From the NCBI RefSeq assembly GCF_046250185.1, contig NZ_CP176469.1: 64,000 nt of DNA. The stretch is one strand, 5' to 3'. This DNA is from Litorimonas sp046250185. GTDB taxonomy: Bacteria; Pseudomonadota; Alphaproteobacteria; Caulobacterales; Maricaulaceae. Positions within the stretch are counted from its first letter, which is position 1. Each line of letters opens with the position of its first letter. A model generated the notes under the pieces. It had not been told where the DNA came from. It saw only the letters and a program-made list of their open reading frames with translations, and made no database searches. This document shows positions 1 through 8,623 of this stretch, one piece after another. The position numbers were made by a program, and so were the translations under genes.

Positions 1-483
1 TTCTTTGACGGAGTCTCGCTGGTCGTAACAAAACTACTCAACCGTGTTGCTCCCGACATCGCCGTCTTTGGCGAGAAAGATTATCAGCAACTCGCCACGA
101 TACGGCGGCTAGTCGAAGACCTCGACATGCCAATCCAAATACTCGGCGCACCGATAGCCCGCGATGACCACGGCCTCGCCTTGTCATCGCGCAATCAGTA
201 TTTTGATGCAGAGGGCTTGGCTATTGCACGGCGGCTCAACGAGATCATGCGCCACTGCGCCCTGCAAATGGAACGCGGCGAGAATGTGGATGTGGCTAGG
301 GATATAGCTGCCAAAGCCCTGCTGACGGCTGGATTTAGCGGCATAGATTATATCGAAGTGCGCAGCCCTAATTCCCTCACAGTGCTAGAAGGCGGCATCC
401 TCAACGGCCCAGCTCGCTTACTCGTGGCCGCGCATTGCCGAGGCGTGCGCTTGATCGATAATTTCCCCGTCGAGCCTCACTAA
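1..483 (+). CDS. panC: Pantoate--beta-alanine ligase, C-terminal part (5' truncated by window)
   Basis: Condenses pantoate and beta-alanine using ATP, the last step of pantothenate (coenzyme A precursor) synthesis, in the cytosol. The reading frame is open from the first base, so the gene begins outside the window; about 160 C-terminal residues are present. The stretch FGEKDYQQL near residues 24-32 of the visible part, followed by IRRLVEDL and the SSRNQY segment, is characteristic of the PanC nucleotide-binding half. It ends with TAA directly against the next start codon, so the two genes are probably co-transcribed and translationally coupled. The family assignment is firm; only the missing N terminus is unseen. 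Confidence 0.95.
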   Translation, partial: FFDGVSLVVTKLLNRVAPDIAVFGEKDYQQLATIRRLVEDLDMPIQILGAPIARDDHGLALSSRNQYFDAEGLAIARRLNEIMRHCALQMERGENVDVARDIAAKALLTAGFSGIDYIEVRSPNSLTVLEGGILNGPARLLVAAHCRGVRLIDNFPVEPH

Positions 484-702
484 ATGCTGCAAATGCGCCC
501 GAATTGTGAACTCTGCGATTGCGATCTGCCAGCAGATAAAGCGGGTGCTATGATCTGCTCATTTGAATGTACGTTTTGCGCCGATTGCGTGAGCGGCCCT
601 TGCCCGAATTGTGGTGGAGATCTGCGCCCGCGACCAACCCGAACGGGCAAAGTACTAGAGCGCTATCCAGCATCCACTAAGCGCGTTCTGAAATCGACTT
701 AA
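484..702 (+). CDS. DUF1272 small zinc-ribbon-like protein
   Basis: A 72-residue protein with eight cysteines in paired arrangement (CELCDC, CSFECTFCADC, CPNC), followed by a basic, proline-rich tail. This matches the DUF1272 family, whose function is unknown; the cysteine spacing suggests a structural zinc or iron site. The start codon abuts the panC stop with no gap and no clear ribosome-binding site, so its translation is probably coupled to panC. Family recognition is from the cysteine pattern and the RPNCE...CPNCGG frame. No specific role can be inferred. Confidence 0.8.
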   Translation: MLQMRPNCELCDCDLPADKAGAMICSFECTFCADCVSGPCPNCGGDLRPRPTRTGKVLERYPASTKRVLKST

Positions 703-805
703 CTGCGGTTTATTTCTCTCGCACATTCACAAATCACGCATATCTGCGCTAGGCAAAACTGTGCAGACCTCTATAAGCGGCGACTGAATTTAGTCCGAGG
801 TTTTC

Positions 806-3034
806 ATGCGCATATTCTTGTATTCTTCAGCTCTGATGGCCTTAACGGCGCTTCCAGCTTTGGCCCAAGACACACGATCTGACGAAGTCATCGTGACCGC
901 GACAAAAATTGCGAAGTCCGTAAATGATTTGGGACTCTCTGTGTCGGTCGTAGAAGGTGAGCCTTTATCCCGTACAGACAGCGCGGAAGAGTTGACGCAA
1001 TACGTCTCTGGCCTGCAAGCTGCTGTTGCCAATGGCAATCAGATCGCGTTCCAAATTCGCGGAATCGGTGCGGTGGACCACCAAGCCCTTACGCCAACAG
1101 CCGCCGCAGTCTATATTGACGGCGTTTTTCAAGCGACGAATGTGCAGACGGGGCCTTTACTATTTGATTTGGAGCGCGCGGAAGTCTTGAAGGGGCCGCA
1201 GGGCTCGCTCTACGGCCGCAATGCGACAGCGGGGGCGATCAACTTTATTTCAAAGCGCCCAACCGACACATCCGAAGGCTACGTGGCGGCTGAGCTTGGT
1301 AATTTTAATCGCGTCAATATCAGAGCGGCGAGCAATATCCCCGTGAGTGATATTTTTGCGCTCCGCGTTTCGGGGCGCTACCTTTCCCAAGGCCCAATGA
1401 TTGACAATGTTGTGACTGACGCCGCTGTGACTGCACCGAAAGCAGCAGGCGGAGAACGGGATGAATTTGGCCTACGCGCGCTCGGGCTTTTACAAGCTAG
1501 CCCTAAGACCGAAGTTCTGCTGAACGTGCATTATGCCGCCGACAATGGGGTCAATCCGTCGCCTCGCAATGAGGGGCTAGATGTCGGCAAGCACGAAATT
1601 TCCGTGGGGCCAGACGGCATCCAAGACACAGATAACGAGTTTTACGGGGCCAGCGTGACAGTCACGCATGATGCGGGAAATTTTGATCTCACCTCCCTGA
1701 CAGCCTTTGAAGGCTATAATCAGGATTACGGATTTGACTTCGCCGCCCTGCCGCAATTCTTTGGCGGGCAAACCGCAAACCTGGCCTACGATCGGGACTT
1801 CGCGCAAGTCAGTCAGGAGCTACGCCTAAGCTATACAACTGATCGCTTGGAAAGCATGGTCGGAGTTTATTTGGAAGCAGAGGATTTCGATCAGGAATAT
1901 GTGGTTTTTTGTGGCTCACTGAATGAAGATACGCTGGTGGGATCTTGCAACTATATCGCGGCGGCCCGCCGTGTCGGCGCGGCCCCCACGCCGGCAGGCG
2001 CCTCGGCTAGCACACTACAATCCCTCATCACGCAAGAGCGCAAAACCGCAGCCCTATTTTCCTACAACACCATAGCTCTCGCGCCGCAATTAGATGTGGT
2101 CCTTGGCGGGCGTTTGACAACCGAAACCATTCAGGGTCGCGGGCAAGGCAACCATATCTTCGATACTGGCGAAGTCGGGATTAATAACACGTTGGCAGGC
2201 GGAGAGATTGTTGGCCCAGCCATTGGCAGCAATACGCTCGATGAAACTAATTTTTCCGGCAATATCGGTCTAAATTTCACACCTAATGATAGCACTTTGA
2301 TTTATGCCACGCTGTCCAATGGATTTAAAAGCGGCGGGTTTAACGGCGAAGTTATCGACAATGCCGCACACTTTGATGATGAAGGCCTATTCGGCTCTGA
2401 GACTGTCACGGCAGGCGAGGTCGGAATAAAGTTTACGACCAACACTCTGCGATTTGCCCTGTCTGGATTTTACAACGATTACGATGATCCCCAAGCGCGA
2501 TTTTTCCGCGAAGTGACCTTAGAGAATGGACAGACGATTGGACTCAATAGCCTATCTAATTTCAAATCGGCTACCTCTTACGGGGCGGATATAGACCTGT
2601 CAGCTACACTGTCTGAAGGGTTAGATGTCGGGGCCAGCGCAACGCTGCTTAAGACAAAGATCAAAGATCGTGACCAGCCTGCGCTAGACGGAGATGACCT
2701 GCCTTTCGCCTCTGATTTTTCTGGAACCGCATTTGCCCGCTATCAGTGGGCAATAAGCGAAACGATCACAGGCCAGTTGCAAGCCAATGCCAAATACCAA
2801 ACGGACTTTACCACAGGCGTGGACAGCGCAACGGCAACGGCCTTCCGACAAGACGGCTACGGCTTGATCGACGCAGAAGCCAAATTGATGCTTGATAATG
2901 GCGTCGAGTTAGGTCTTTGGGGGCGTAACTTGAACAATGCTGATTACGCTAGCTCAGCCTACCGCTTCTTTGGCGCAACAACTTTTCGCGGTAATCCGCG
3001 CAGTTACGGCGTTGCCCTGCGCTACGATTACTAG
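806..3034 (+). CDS. TonB-dependent outer-membrane receptor
   Basis: A 742-residue receptor for energy-coupled uptake across the outer membrane. Residues 1-20 form a signal peptide ending ALPALA, and a TonB-box-like segment DEVIVTA follows at about 26-32. The plug domain includes a QIRGIG motif and the LKGPQGSLYGRNATAGAIN signature. The remainder is a beta-barrel rich in aromatic and glycine residues, ending in the aromatic C terminus ALRYDY expected of BAM substrates. No dedicated transporter or regulator is adjacent, so the substrate cannot be read from context. The plug resembles the large alphaproteobacterial set of carbohydrate, vitamin or siderophore receptors. Confidence 0.92.
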   Translation: MRIFLYSSALMALTALPALAQDTRSDEVIVTATKIAKSVNDLGLSVSVVEGEPLSRTDSAEELTQYVSGLQAAVANGNQIAFQIRGIGAVDHQALTPTAAAVYIDGVFQATNVQTGPLLFDLERAEVLKGPQGSLYGRNATAGAINFISKRPTDTSEGYVAAELGNFNRVNIRAASNIPVSDIFALRVSGRYLSQGPMIDNVVTDAAVTAPKAAGGERDEFGLRALGLLQASPKTEVLLNVHYAADNGVNPSPRNEGLDVGKHEISVGPDGIQDTDNEFYGASVTVTHDAGNFDLTSLTAFEGYNQDYGFDFAALPQFFGGQTANLAYDRDFAQVSQELRLSYTTDRLESMVGVYLEAEDFDQEYVVFCGSLNEDTLVGSCNYIAAARRVGAAPTPAGASASTLQSLITQERKTAALFSYNTIALAPQLDVVLGGRLTTETIQGRGQGNHIFDTGEVGINNTLAGGEIVGPAIGSNTLDETNFSGNIGLNFTPNDSTLIYATLSNGFKSGGFNGEVIDNAAHFDDEGLFGSETVTAGEVGIKFTTNTLRFALSGFYNDYDDPQARFFREVTLENGQTIGLNSLSNFKSATSYGADIDLSATLSEGLDVGASATLLKTKIKDRDQPALDGDDLPFASDFSGTAFARYQWAISETITGQLQANAKYQTDFTTGVDSATATAFRQDGYGLIDAEAKLMLDNGVELGLWGRNLNNADYASSAYRFFGATTFRGNPRSYGVALRYDY

Positions 3035-3056
3035 GCATTTAAACACATCGCTCTGA

Positions 3057-3491
3057 TCACCACACGCCTAATTCGACAAGTTTACGGCGTAGCGCAGGCG
3101 GCAAGTCTTCGCCGCTGCCTGGCCCGCTCAGGTCGGCTGGTGCGTCTTCGGCTTTAAGATATCGCCAGCCTTGAAAGGCGCGGCGCGGCGTGGGGATGAC
3201 GGGAACAATCTTGGGCTCCATGAGAATCGAACAGGCCTTGCGTCCGTCCTGTGTGATGGTTTCTTCCAACGCAACAATCTGATTGCGGCAGATAATCTGT
3301 CCTTTGATGACCCAGTAGATTGAGCCGCCGTCTAGCAGCGCGTCTTTTTGTTTGGGAAACATGCGAGTGACGTGTTGGTGATGGGGCGGCAAGCCATTGG
3401 AGTTGCGGCGGCGCACGACATGGCGCTGCCACTCTTTGAGCGTCTGTATGCTTTCCGAACCAACAGAGAGTTTTTGCAAGTGTACGACCAT
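3057..3491 (-). CDS. DUF1489 family protein
   Basis: A 144-residue soluble protein resembling the DUF1489 family of alphaproteobacteria (N terminus VHLQKLSVGSESIQTLKEW; TRMFPKQKDALLDGGSIYWVIKG in the middle, cited here in part; C-terminal DLPPALRRKLVELGVW). The function is unknown. It has no signal peptide or membrane segment. It lies leftward and downstream of the JmjC-like gene, 88 bases away, and could share its transcript. The open frames on the opposite strand here are shadows with unlike composition. Confidence 0.75.
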   Translation of the reverse strand: MVVHLQKLSVGSESIQTLKEWQRHVVRRRNSNGLPPHHQHVTRMFPKQKDALLDGGSIYWVIKGQIICRNQIVALEETITQDGRKACSILMEPKIVPVIPTPRRAFQGWRYLKAEDAPADLSGPGSGEDLPPALRRKLVELGVW

Positions 3492-3579
3492 GGACCCCTA
3501 CATAGGGCGCGCAAAGCCGTTAGACCAGACCACAGAGGCATGATCTGCGCGGTGCAAATCCGCGCAGCAGGTGTTGAGC

Positions 3580-4584
3580 CTAAAAATTGCGCTCGAAAGG
3601 TTCGATGTCGCGAATGAAGTCTGGCGTATTCGGATCGACTGTAAACGTCACCATATCTGTGCGGTCTTCTTTGACAGCCATGCCAGTCTTTTTAATGACG
3701 CGCCCGAGAATGGACTTCACCTGACGCTCCACGCCGCCCGCATTGCGGTAACTCGTCTTCACGCCAAAGCGGTGACGCAGCGTAGCATTAGCAATCATAG
3801 CCGCATTTTTCATGCCGCTTTCCCGCGTTGAATATTCGGTCGTCACAGACACACAGAATGCTTGATTGTCCACGCGGTGCGGAGAATTGAGCGGCCATGT
3901 GATCGCTTGGTCCGGTTGCAGATCGAAGATAATCGCGTCCTGATCAAAATCAGCGCTATAGGGCAGATCATCCTCTAACTCTGTCATCAAGGTCGCTTCG
4001 AACGCATGATCGGGTATATATTTTTCTGTCTGCGGATAAAGATAAACGCGCTTCTTCCCGCGCACATGCCAGAGGATAACTTCGGTTTTATCAAAATGAT
4101 ACGGCACTTTTGCCATGGGTGATGAAATCAAGATACCACCATTAGCCGTGAAGGCTTTATTCCCGGTTTTCTCGGCAATGCCGCCATACATCTGGTCTAG
4201 CACCGCTTTATATTCAGGATGCAAGTTCATCCCGCGACGCACATTGATCCAGACCTTCCCCGCTTTCGCAGCTTCCAGCAGCACAGCTGGATCGACATTG
4301 CGAAAATCACCTGTGCGGAATTTATTCGGATAAAGCGGATGTTCGGCAGGGCCCATTGTACAAACGTCCAGCGATTCAGAGGGATGCTTGCGCAACAACT
4401 CGATCAGCGCTTCATCTGTAAATAGGCCTGTCTCGTTTAACCGATGGCCAAAAGAGATAATGTCTTTCTGAAATTTCTGCGTATGTTCAGGCGTCCAACC
4501 TTTGAGCATACCACTCTCCTCGGGCGCGCTGTCATCTGAGTTGACGTCCTGCGAGCGTGTTGTTTCTGAGATAATATTATCCAC
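3580..4584 (-). CDS. JmjC/cupin-like putative oxygenase domain protein
   Basis: A soluble protein of about 334 residues. From the GTG start at 4584, an HxD pair (H163, D165 in PYHFDKTEV) and a distal histidine (H236 in NSPHRVDN) are spaced like the metal-binding facial triad of JmjC or cupin 2-oxoglutarate/Fe(II) enzymes. The segment between them (VRGKKRVYLYPQTEKY) fits the JmjC-like cupin barrel. The start is chosen because AGGTGG lies five bases upstream of it; a GTG nine bases further upstream (4593) is the alternative. The next gene upstream is spmX. The substrate is unknown; protein, peptide or small-molecule hydroxylation are all possible. Confidence 0.55.
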   Translation of the reverse strand: MDNIISETTRSQDVNSDDSAPEESGMLKGWTPEHTQKFQKDIISFGHRLNETGLFTDEALIELLRKHPSESLDVCTMGPAEHPLYPNKFRTGDFRNVDPAVLLEAAKAGKVWINVRRGMNLHPEYKAVLDQMYGGIAEKTGNKAFTANGGILISSPMAKVPYHFDKTEVILWHVRGKKRVYLYPQTEKYIPDHAFEATLMTELEDDLPYSADFDQDAIIFDLQPDQAITWPLNSPHRVDNQAFCVSVTTEYSTRESGMKNAAMIANATLRHRFGVKTSYRNAGGVERQVKSILGRVIKKTGMAVKEDRTDMVTFTVDPNTPDFIRDIEPFERNF

Positions 4585-4671
4585 AATATCCACCTATGTT
4601 TCACTTCGTAATGGTCGGTTTTTCCGATCTCTTGGATTCTATATCCGTAAAGAGTTGATATTCCCTTGCGA

Positions 4672-6045
4672 CTAACGCCCGCTCAGCCCTGAACGTATGG
4701 CATAGTAAATAGCCGCTAAAATTAGCATGCCGCCCACAATGACACCGGCAAAGGTCAGCAGCGGACCCCAGCCATTCAGCCAACCCTCAACACCCTTATA
4801 AAGCGCCATTAAACTCGCGCCGAGCAAGGCAAAGCCAGACAGCAATGTCATCCAATAAGTCAGCCCCGCCGCGCCGTCATTCGGCAGCTCTGGCTCGCTG
4901 ATTTCGATATATTTGGCCGCGCTATTTGCCCCTTCGCGCATGGCGTCATCAGCCGCCAAATCATCAATTATCAAGTCAGGCTCACGCTCGCTCAAAGATA
5001 ACGGCGGCGTGGCGTCTAAGACTGATCTGAACTCATCTGTCTCGGACAATTCGCTCTCGGCCATATCAACAACATGATCCTCTGTGCGGCGGCGGTTAAA
5101 CGGCACGACAGTGCTGGGTGGCTCAACATCTGGGGTATCCGCCGTGATCAGTTTCTCAGGCCAGATATTATCCACATCGTCAGTCTCGCGACCTGCATCG
5201 TCAATCAGGGAGTCCAACTTTTCGTTCAGCTCTGACGCAGCTTTGGCAATCAAGGTCGATGCGCGCTGTGTGGCAGTGTCGGAAGCAATATCGTCGCCTT
5301 CAGGGGCGCTCTCTTCAATCGCATCAGCAAGATCAAGATCAAGCGTGTTGTCATCTCCTTCGTCGCTGTCCCACGGCGTTTCACTGTATGACAACCCACC
5401 TGCAGGGCCGTCTTCGCGGCGGCGGGTCGGATTTAGGGGTGATAGCGCTGTGCTGTAAGGGGCCGAGCCCACGATCCCATTGGCATCATTTTCCGTGAAA
5501 AGCGGCAGCGCATCTTCGGTCGAAATCAGCGCAAGCGCTTGATCCTCGACGGGTGGCAAGTCAATGCGTGAGGCCGGAAAGGCGCGGCCCGAATCTGTGC
5601 GCAGGAAGAGCGACTTCTCGGCTGTCCGACGCCGCAGCAAGGCATCAACCACATAGGTCTTGCCCTGAATTTCGCATTTACGCCAAACATCAAAACTGCT
5701 GGCAGCGTCCAGAATACGCCCATTATTAATCGCACGGACTGTGTCTGATTTTAGGAAAGCTTTGGGGCCAATGTTGAAAGCGAGCGAGCAGAGCGCATCA
5801 AACTGGCCTTGGCTAAGCGGTGCATGGACATTTTCATTGATCATATCCTCAAACGGCTCAAGGTCGCGGCGCAACTGCGCCTCCGCATCGTCCTTGGACA
5901 TATGCACGGCATCATCCGCGTAGAGACGGTGGCCATAACCCACAACGCGCTGTCCCGTGACGAGTTCTCGGTCCACAGGACGATAGCCCTCATACGCCTT
6001 AATCAGTTTGAGGCCCATCTCGGAAATATTCATGTCACGGCTCAT
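4672..6045 (-). CDS. spmX: SpmX-like polar localization factor (degenerate lysozyme domain)
   Basis: A 457-residue protein with an N-terminal GH24 lysozyme-like domain (residues 7-150), an acidic low-complexity linker (about 160-395) and two C-terminal transmembrane segments (about 397-420 and 430-452). This is the architecture of Caulobacter SpmX, which localizes DivJ at the stalked pole. The catalytic glutamate position is kept (E19, AYEG), but the aspartate position of the E-8-D-5-T lysozyme triad is L28 and the threonine position is V34, consistent with a scaffold rather than an active muramidase. The VVDALLRRRTAEKSLFL block also matches SpmX. A phage endolysin is unlikely given the membrane anchors and the lost residues. 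Confidence 0.85.
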   Translation of the reverse strand: MSRDMNISEMGLKLIKAYEGYRPVDRELVTGQRVVGYGHRLYADDAVHMSKDDAEAQLRRDLEPFEDMINENVHAPLSQGQFDALCSLAFNIGPKAFLKSDTVRAINNGRILDAASSFDVWRKCEIQGKTYVVDALLRRRTAEKSLFLRTDSGRAFPASRIDLPPVEDQALALISTEDALPLFTENDANGIVGSAPYSTALSPLNPTRRREDGPAGGLSYSETPWDSDEGDDNTLDLDLADAIEESAPEGDDIASDTATQRASTLIAKAASELNEKLDSLIDDAGRETDDVDNIWPEKLITADTPDVEPPSTVVPFNRRRTEDHVVDMAESELSETDEFRSVLDATPPLSLSEREPDLIIDDLAADDAMREGANSAAKYIEISEPELPNDGAAGLTYWMTLLSGFALLGASLMALYKGVEGWLNGWGPLLTFAGVIVGGMLILAAIYYAIRSGLSGR

Positions 6046-6175
6046 AAGAGTCCCAAATTGCTACAGCTCTGTCTTTTGACAAATAAGCCTTGCAAGGGAC
6101 GCGCCGCACGGGCGAGCCAAGAGGTCTTTGAGGTGAAATTTTCTGCTCTCGCGCGAAAAAATGCGCGGCAACCGC

Positions 6176-7558
6176 CTAGAGCAAGAGCAGCACGGCTGTT
6201 CCGAGGAAGGCGAAAAATCCCACTACATCTGTGACCGTAGTGACGAAAACGGAGGATGCAACGGCCGGGTCAGCCCCGAATTTCTTAAGACCCAACGGCA
6301 CAAGAATACCCGCAAGCCCCGCGAAAACATGGTTCACAATCATGGCCAGGAACGCCACAAGAGCCAAGGTCGGATCACCGAACCAGATAAAGGCAATCCC
6401 GGCCAAAACGACCGCGAAAATCAGCCCAATTATCGTTGCGGCTAGCGCTTCCCGCTTCACCGCGCGTTTCGCCGTTTGGGAGGTTAGGTCACGTTCTGAC
6501 AGCGCACGCACCGCCACGGCCAGCGCTTGAGTGCCCGCATTGCCGCCCATGCTCGCCACAATCGGCATCAGGATCGCAAGCGCCACGATTTCCGAAATCG
6601 CATAGTCAAATTGGGCGATAACGAGCGACGCCAAGACAGCTGTCGCAAGGTTGACGAACAACCACGGCGCGCGGGATTTTACGATAGAGGTCGCGGTGTC
6701 GGTCAGGCCCGCATCGCTCACACCCGCAAGCGCCAAAATGTCTTCTTTGTTCTCTTCTTGGATAATATAAATAATATCATCCACAGTCATCATCCCCACG
6801 ATACGACCCGCATCATCCACCACGGGGGCCGAGATAAGGTGATATTTTTCAAAGAGATAAGCCGCTTCTTCCTGATCTTGCTCTTGCGAGATTGTGACGA
6901 TCAGATCTTCCATGACTTCGTCTAATCGGACTTTCCGATCCGCCCGCATCAGGCGCGAGACTGGCACATATCCGATGGGTATAAATTTCGTATCGACGAC
7001 ATAAATGTTGAAGAACAAATCTGGCAGCGCCTCGCCCGTTTCGCGCATATGGTCAATGGTATCACCGACAGTCCAAAATTCTGGCGCCGCGACGAATTCG
7101 CGCTGCATGAGACGACCAATCGTTTCGTCGTCAAAAGACAGACTAGCCTCAAGCTGCGCGCGATCCGCAGGCTCCAGCGCCTCCATAACGTCTTCGCGCT
7201 GCGCGTCCTCCATTTCCTCGATGATCTGCAGCGCATCATCATTGTCCATTTCCGCCAGATCGACAGCGAGTTTTTCGGCTGAGATCAGCGGGAGAATATC
7301 CTCAACGACTTCGTCTTCCAGCTCCGCCAAAACGTCGCTGGTGATCAGTTCAGGCGCGCGGACAATTAGCTCTTCCCGCTGGCTATCGGTCAGTTGTTCA
7401 AATTGATCCGAAAAATCCGCAGGGTGGAGACGTTCGAGCGCTTCGACAATCTCAACACCACTGCCAAGCCCCAATGCTTGTTCGACGCGGTTCAGGCCGT
7501 CTTCATCTGTCTCAGTGACAGTTGTTTTTAGATCATATTCGCTCATAAAGGCAGGCAT
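6176..7558 (-). CDS. mgtE: MgtE-type magnesium transporter
   Basis: A 460-residue Mg2+ channel/transporter of the inner membrane. It has an acidic MgtE N domain (about 1-140) with LHPADFSDQFEQL and LEDEVVEDILP repeats, a CBS-domain pair (about 145-270), a connecting helix, and a C-terminal five-helix channel with the MPIVASMGGNAGTQAL motif that forms the ion path. In this family the N and CBS domains close the pore at high cytosolic Mg2+. An ATG at 7546 (MSEYDL) is an alternative start; neither has a strong ribosome-binding site. It diverges from folD across a 160-base gap. Confidence 0.95.
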   Translation of the reverse strand: MPAFMSEYDLKTTVTETDEDGLNRVEQALGLGSGVEIVEALERLHPADFSDQFEQLTDSQREELIVRAPELITSDVLAELEDEVVEDILPLISAEKLAVDLAEMDNDDALQIIEEMEDAQREDVMEALEPADRAQLEASLSFDDETIGRLMQREFVAAPEFWTVGDTIDHMRETGEALPDLFFNIYVVDTKFIPIGYVPVSRLMRADRKVRLDEVMEDLIVTISQEQDQEEAAYLFEKYHLISAPVVDDAGRIVGMMTVDDIIYIIQEENKEDILALAGVSDAGLTDTATSIVKSRAPWLFVNLATAVLASLVIAQFDYAISEIVALAILMPIVASMGGNAGTQALAVAVRALSERDLTSQTAKRAVKREALAATIIGLIFAVVLAGIAFIWFGDPTLALVAFLAMIVNHVFAGLAGILVPLGLKKFGADPAVASSVFVTTVTDVVGFFAFLGTAVLLLL

Positions 7559-7718
7559 AAGGGATGCGATTGCAGAGGTCTATGATCAAATCTCAATTCC
7601 GCGCTAAACTCTATCATGTGCTGTAATGCTGCATATTTCTGTCGCGTATTTGACGGTTTCAGAATTGCATCGCGCAGGCAGAGTGCTAAGGCAGACAAAA
7701 TTAAAGCAAGAGGGATTT

Positions 7719-8606
7719 ATGAGCGCTTCAGTGATTGACGGAAAAGCCGTAGCAGCCAGTCTGCGCGACGATGTGAAAACGGCGGTAGATCAACTATCAG
7801 GTCAACCGACTTTGGCCGTTGTTCTGGTCGGCGATGACCCGGCCAGCCATGTTTACGTTCGCAATAAAATCAAGTTCACCGAAGAATGTGGCATGCGCTC
7901 CGTGGAGCATCGGTTGGACGCTGATGTTTCTCAAGACATGGTTGTTGAGATCGTGCGCGCACTCAACGCAGATGCGAGCGTTGACGGTATTTTGGTGCAA
8001 CTCCCCCTCCCCAAAGGCATGGATAGCGATGCGGTCATTGCTGAAATTGATCCTGGCAAAGATGTGGACGGCTTGACCGAAACGTCTGCAGGACGTTTGG
8101 TTTTGGGGCAGCCAGGTTTGCGACCTTGCACTCCCACAGGCTGTGTGATTTTGGCGAAGTCAGCTTTGGGGGATTTAACGGGAAAGCATTGTGTGGTTTT
8201 GGGCCGCTCGATCTTGGTCGGCAAGCCTGCCGCGCTGCTGTTCCTTGAGCAAAACTGCACTGTCACGATTGCACATTCGCGCACTAAGAACTTACCCGAA
8301 GTCTGTCGAGAGGCGGATATTTTAGTACCCGCTGTGGGGCGCCCTGAAATGGTGAAGGCCGAATGGATCAAGCCCGGGGCTTGTGTCGTGGATGTCGGCA
8401 TTAACCGCGTACCAAACCCGAAAAAGCCAGGCAAATCAAAATTGGTGGGAGATGTCGATTACGCAGATGCGCAAAGCGTTGCTGGCCCGATTACACCTGT
8501 CCCAGGCGGCGTCGGTCCTATGACAATCGCCTGCTTGCTGCGCAACACAGTCCTCGCGGCCTGTGCCCGCAGAGGGTGGGACGTGCCAGAGATACTCGCT
8601 ATTTAA
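7719..8606 (+). CDS. folD: Bifunctional methylene-THF dehydrogenase / methenyl-THF cyclohydrolase
   Basis: Interconverts 5,10-methylene- and 10-formyl-tetrahydrofolate with NADP+, supplying one-carbon units in the cytosol. The 295-residue length is normal. Visible signatures are the catalytic Y46xxxK50 (YVRNK), KDVDGLTETSAGRL, PCTPTGCV and the C-terminal PGGVGPMTIACLL. The frame is open 31 codons further upstream, but the ATG at 7719 has AGAGGG eight bases before it and begins the conserved MSASVIDGKAVA sequence, so it is taken as the start. The gene is monocistronic here, convergent with the aldehyde dehydrogenase. Confidence 0.97.
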   Translation: MSASVIDGKAVAASLRDDVKTAVDQLSGQPTLAVVLVGDDPASHVYVRNKIKFTEECGMRSVEHRLDADVSQDMVVEIVRALNADASVDGILVQLPLPKGMDSDAVIAEIDPGKDVDGLTETSAGRLVLGQPGLRPCTPTGCVILAKSALGDLTGKHCVVLGRSILVGKPAALLFLEQNCTVTIAHSRTKNLPEVCREADILVPAVGRPEMVKAEWIKPGACVVDVGINRVPNPKKPGKSKLVGDVDYADAQSVAGPITPVPGGVGPMTIACLLRNTVLAACARRGWDVPEILAI

Positions 8607-8623
8607 TTAGCCAACCAAATTAA

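Noticed and set aside
3492..3579. Possible tRNA in the gap between DUF1489 and the JmjC-like gene
   Set aside because: No cloverleaf could be formed; the GC-rich stretch lacks paired acceptor arms and a T loop.
3332..3617. Overlapping open frames on both strands around the DUF1489 start
   Set aside because: They lack family similarity and have composition typical of shadow frames; only the DUF1489 frame is coherent.
5084..5498. Serine-rich plus-strand open frames within spmX
   Set aside because: They mirror the acidic linker of SpmX on the other strand and have no start signals or family features.
4672..6045. Phage endolysin or prophage remnant
   Set aside because: The lysozyme domain is followed by a long acidic linker and two membrane helices, catalytic positions are changed, and no other phage genes are near; SpmX explains it better.
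7559..7718. Mg2+ riboswitch or clear promoter between mgtE and folD
   Set aside because: A TTGACG hexamer is present, but no convincing -10 at proper spacing and no M-box-like structure could be seen.
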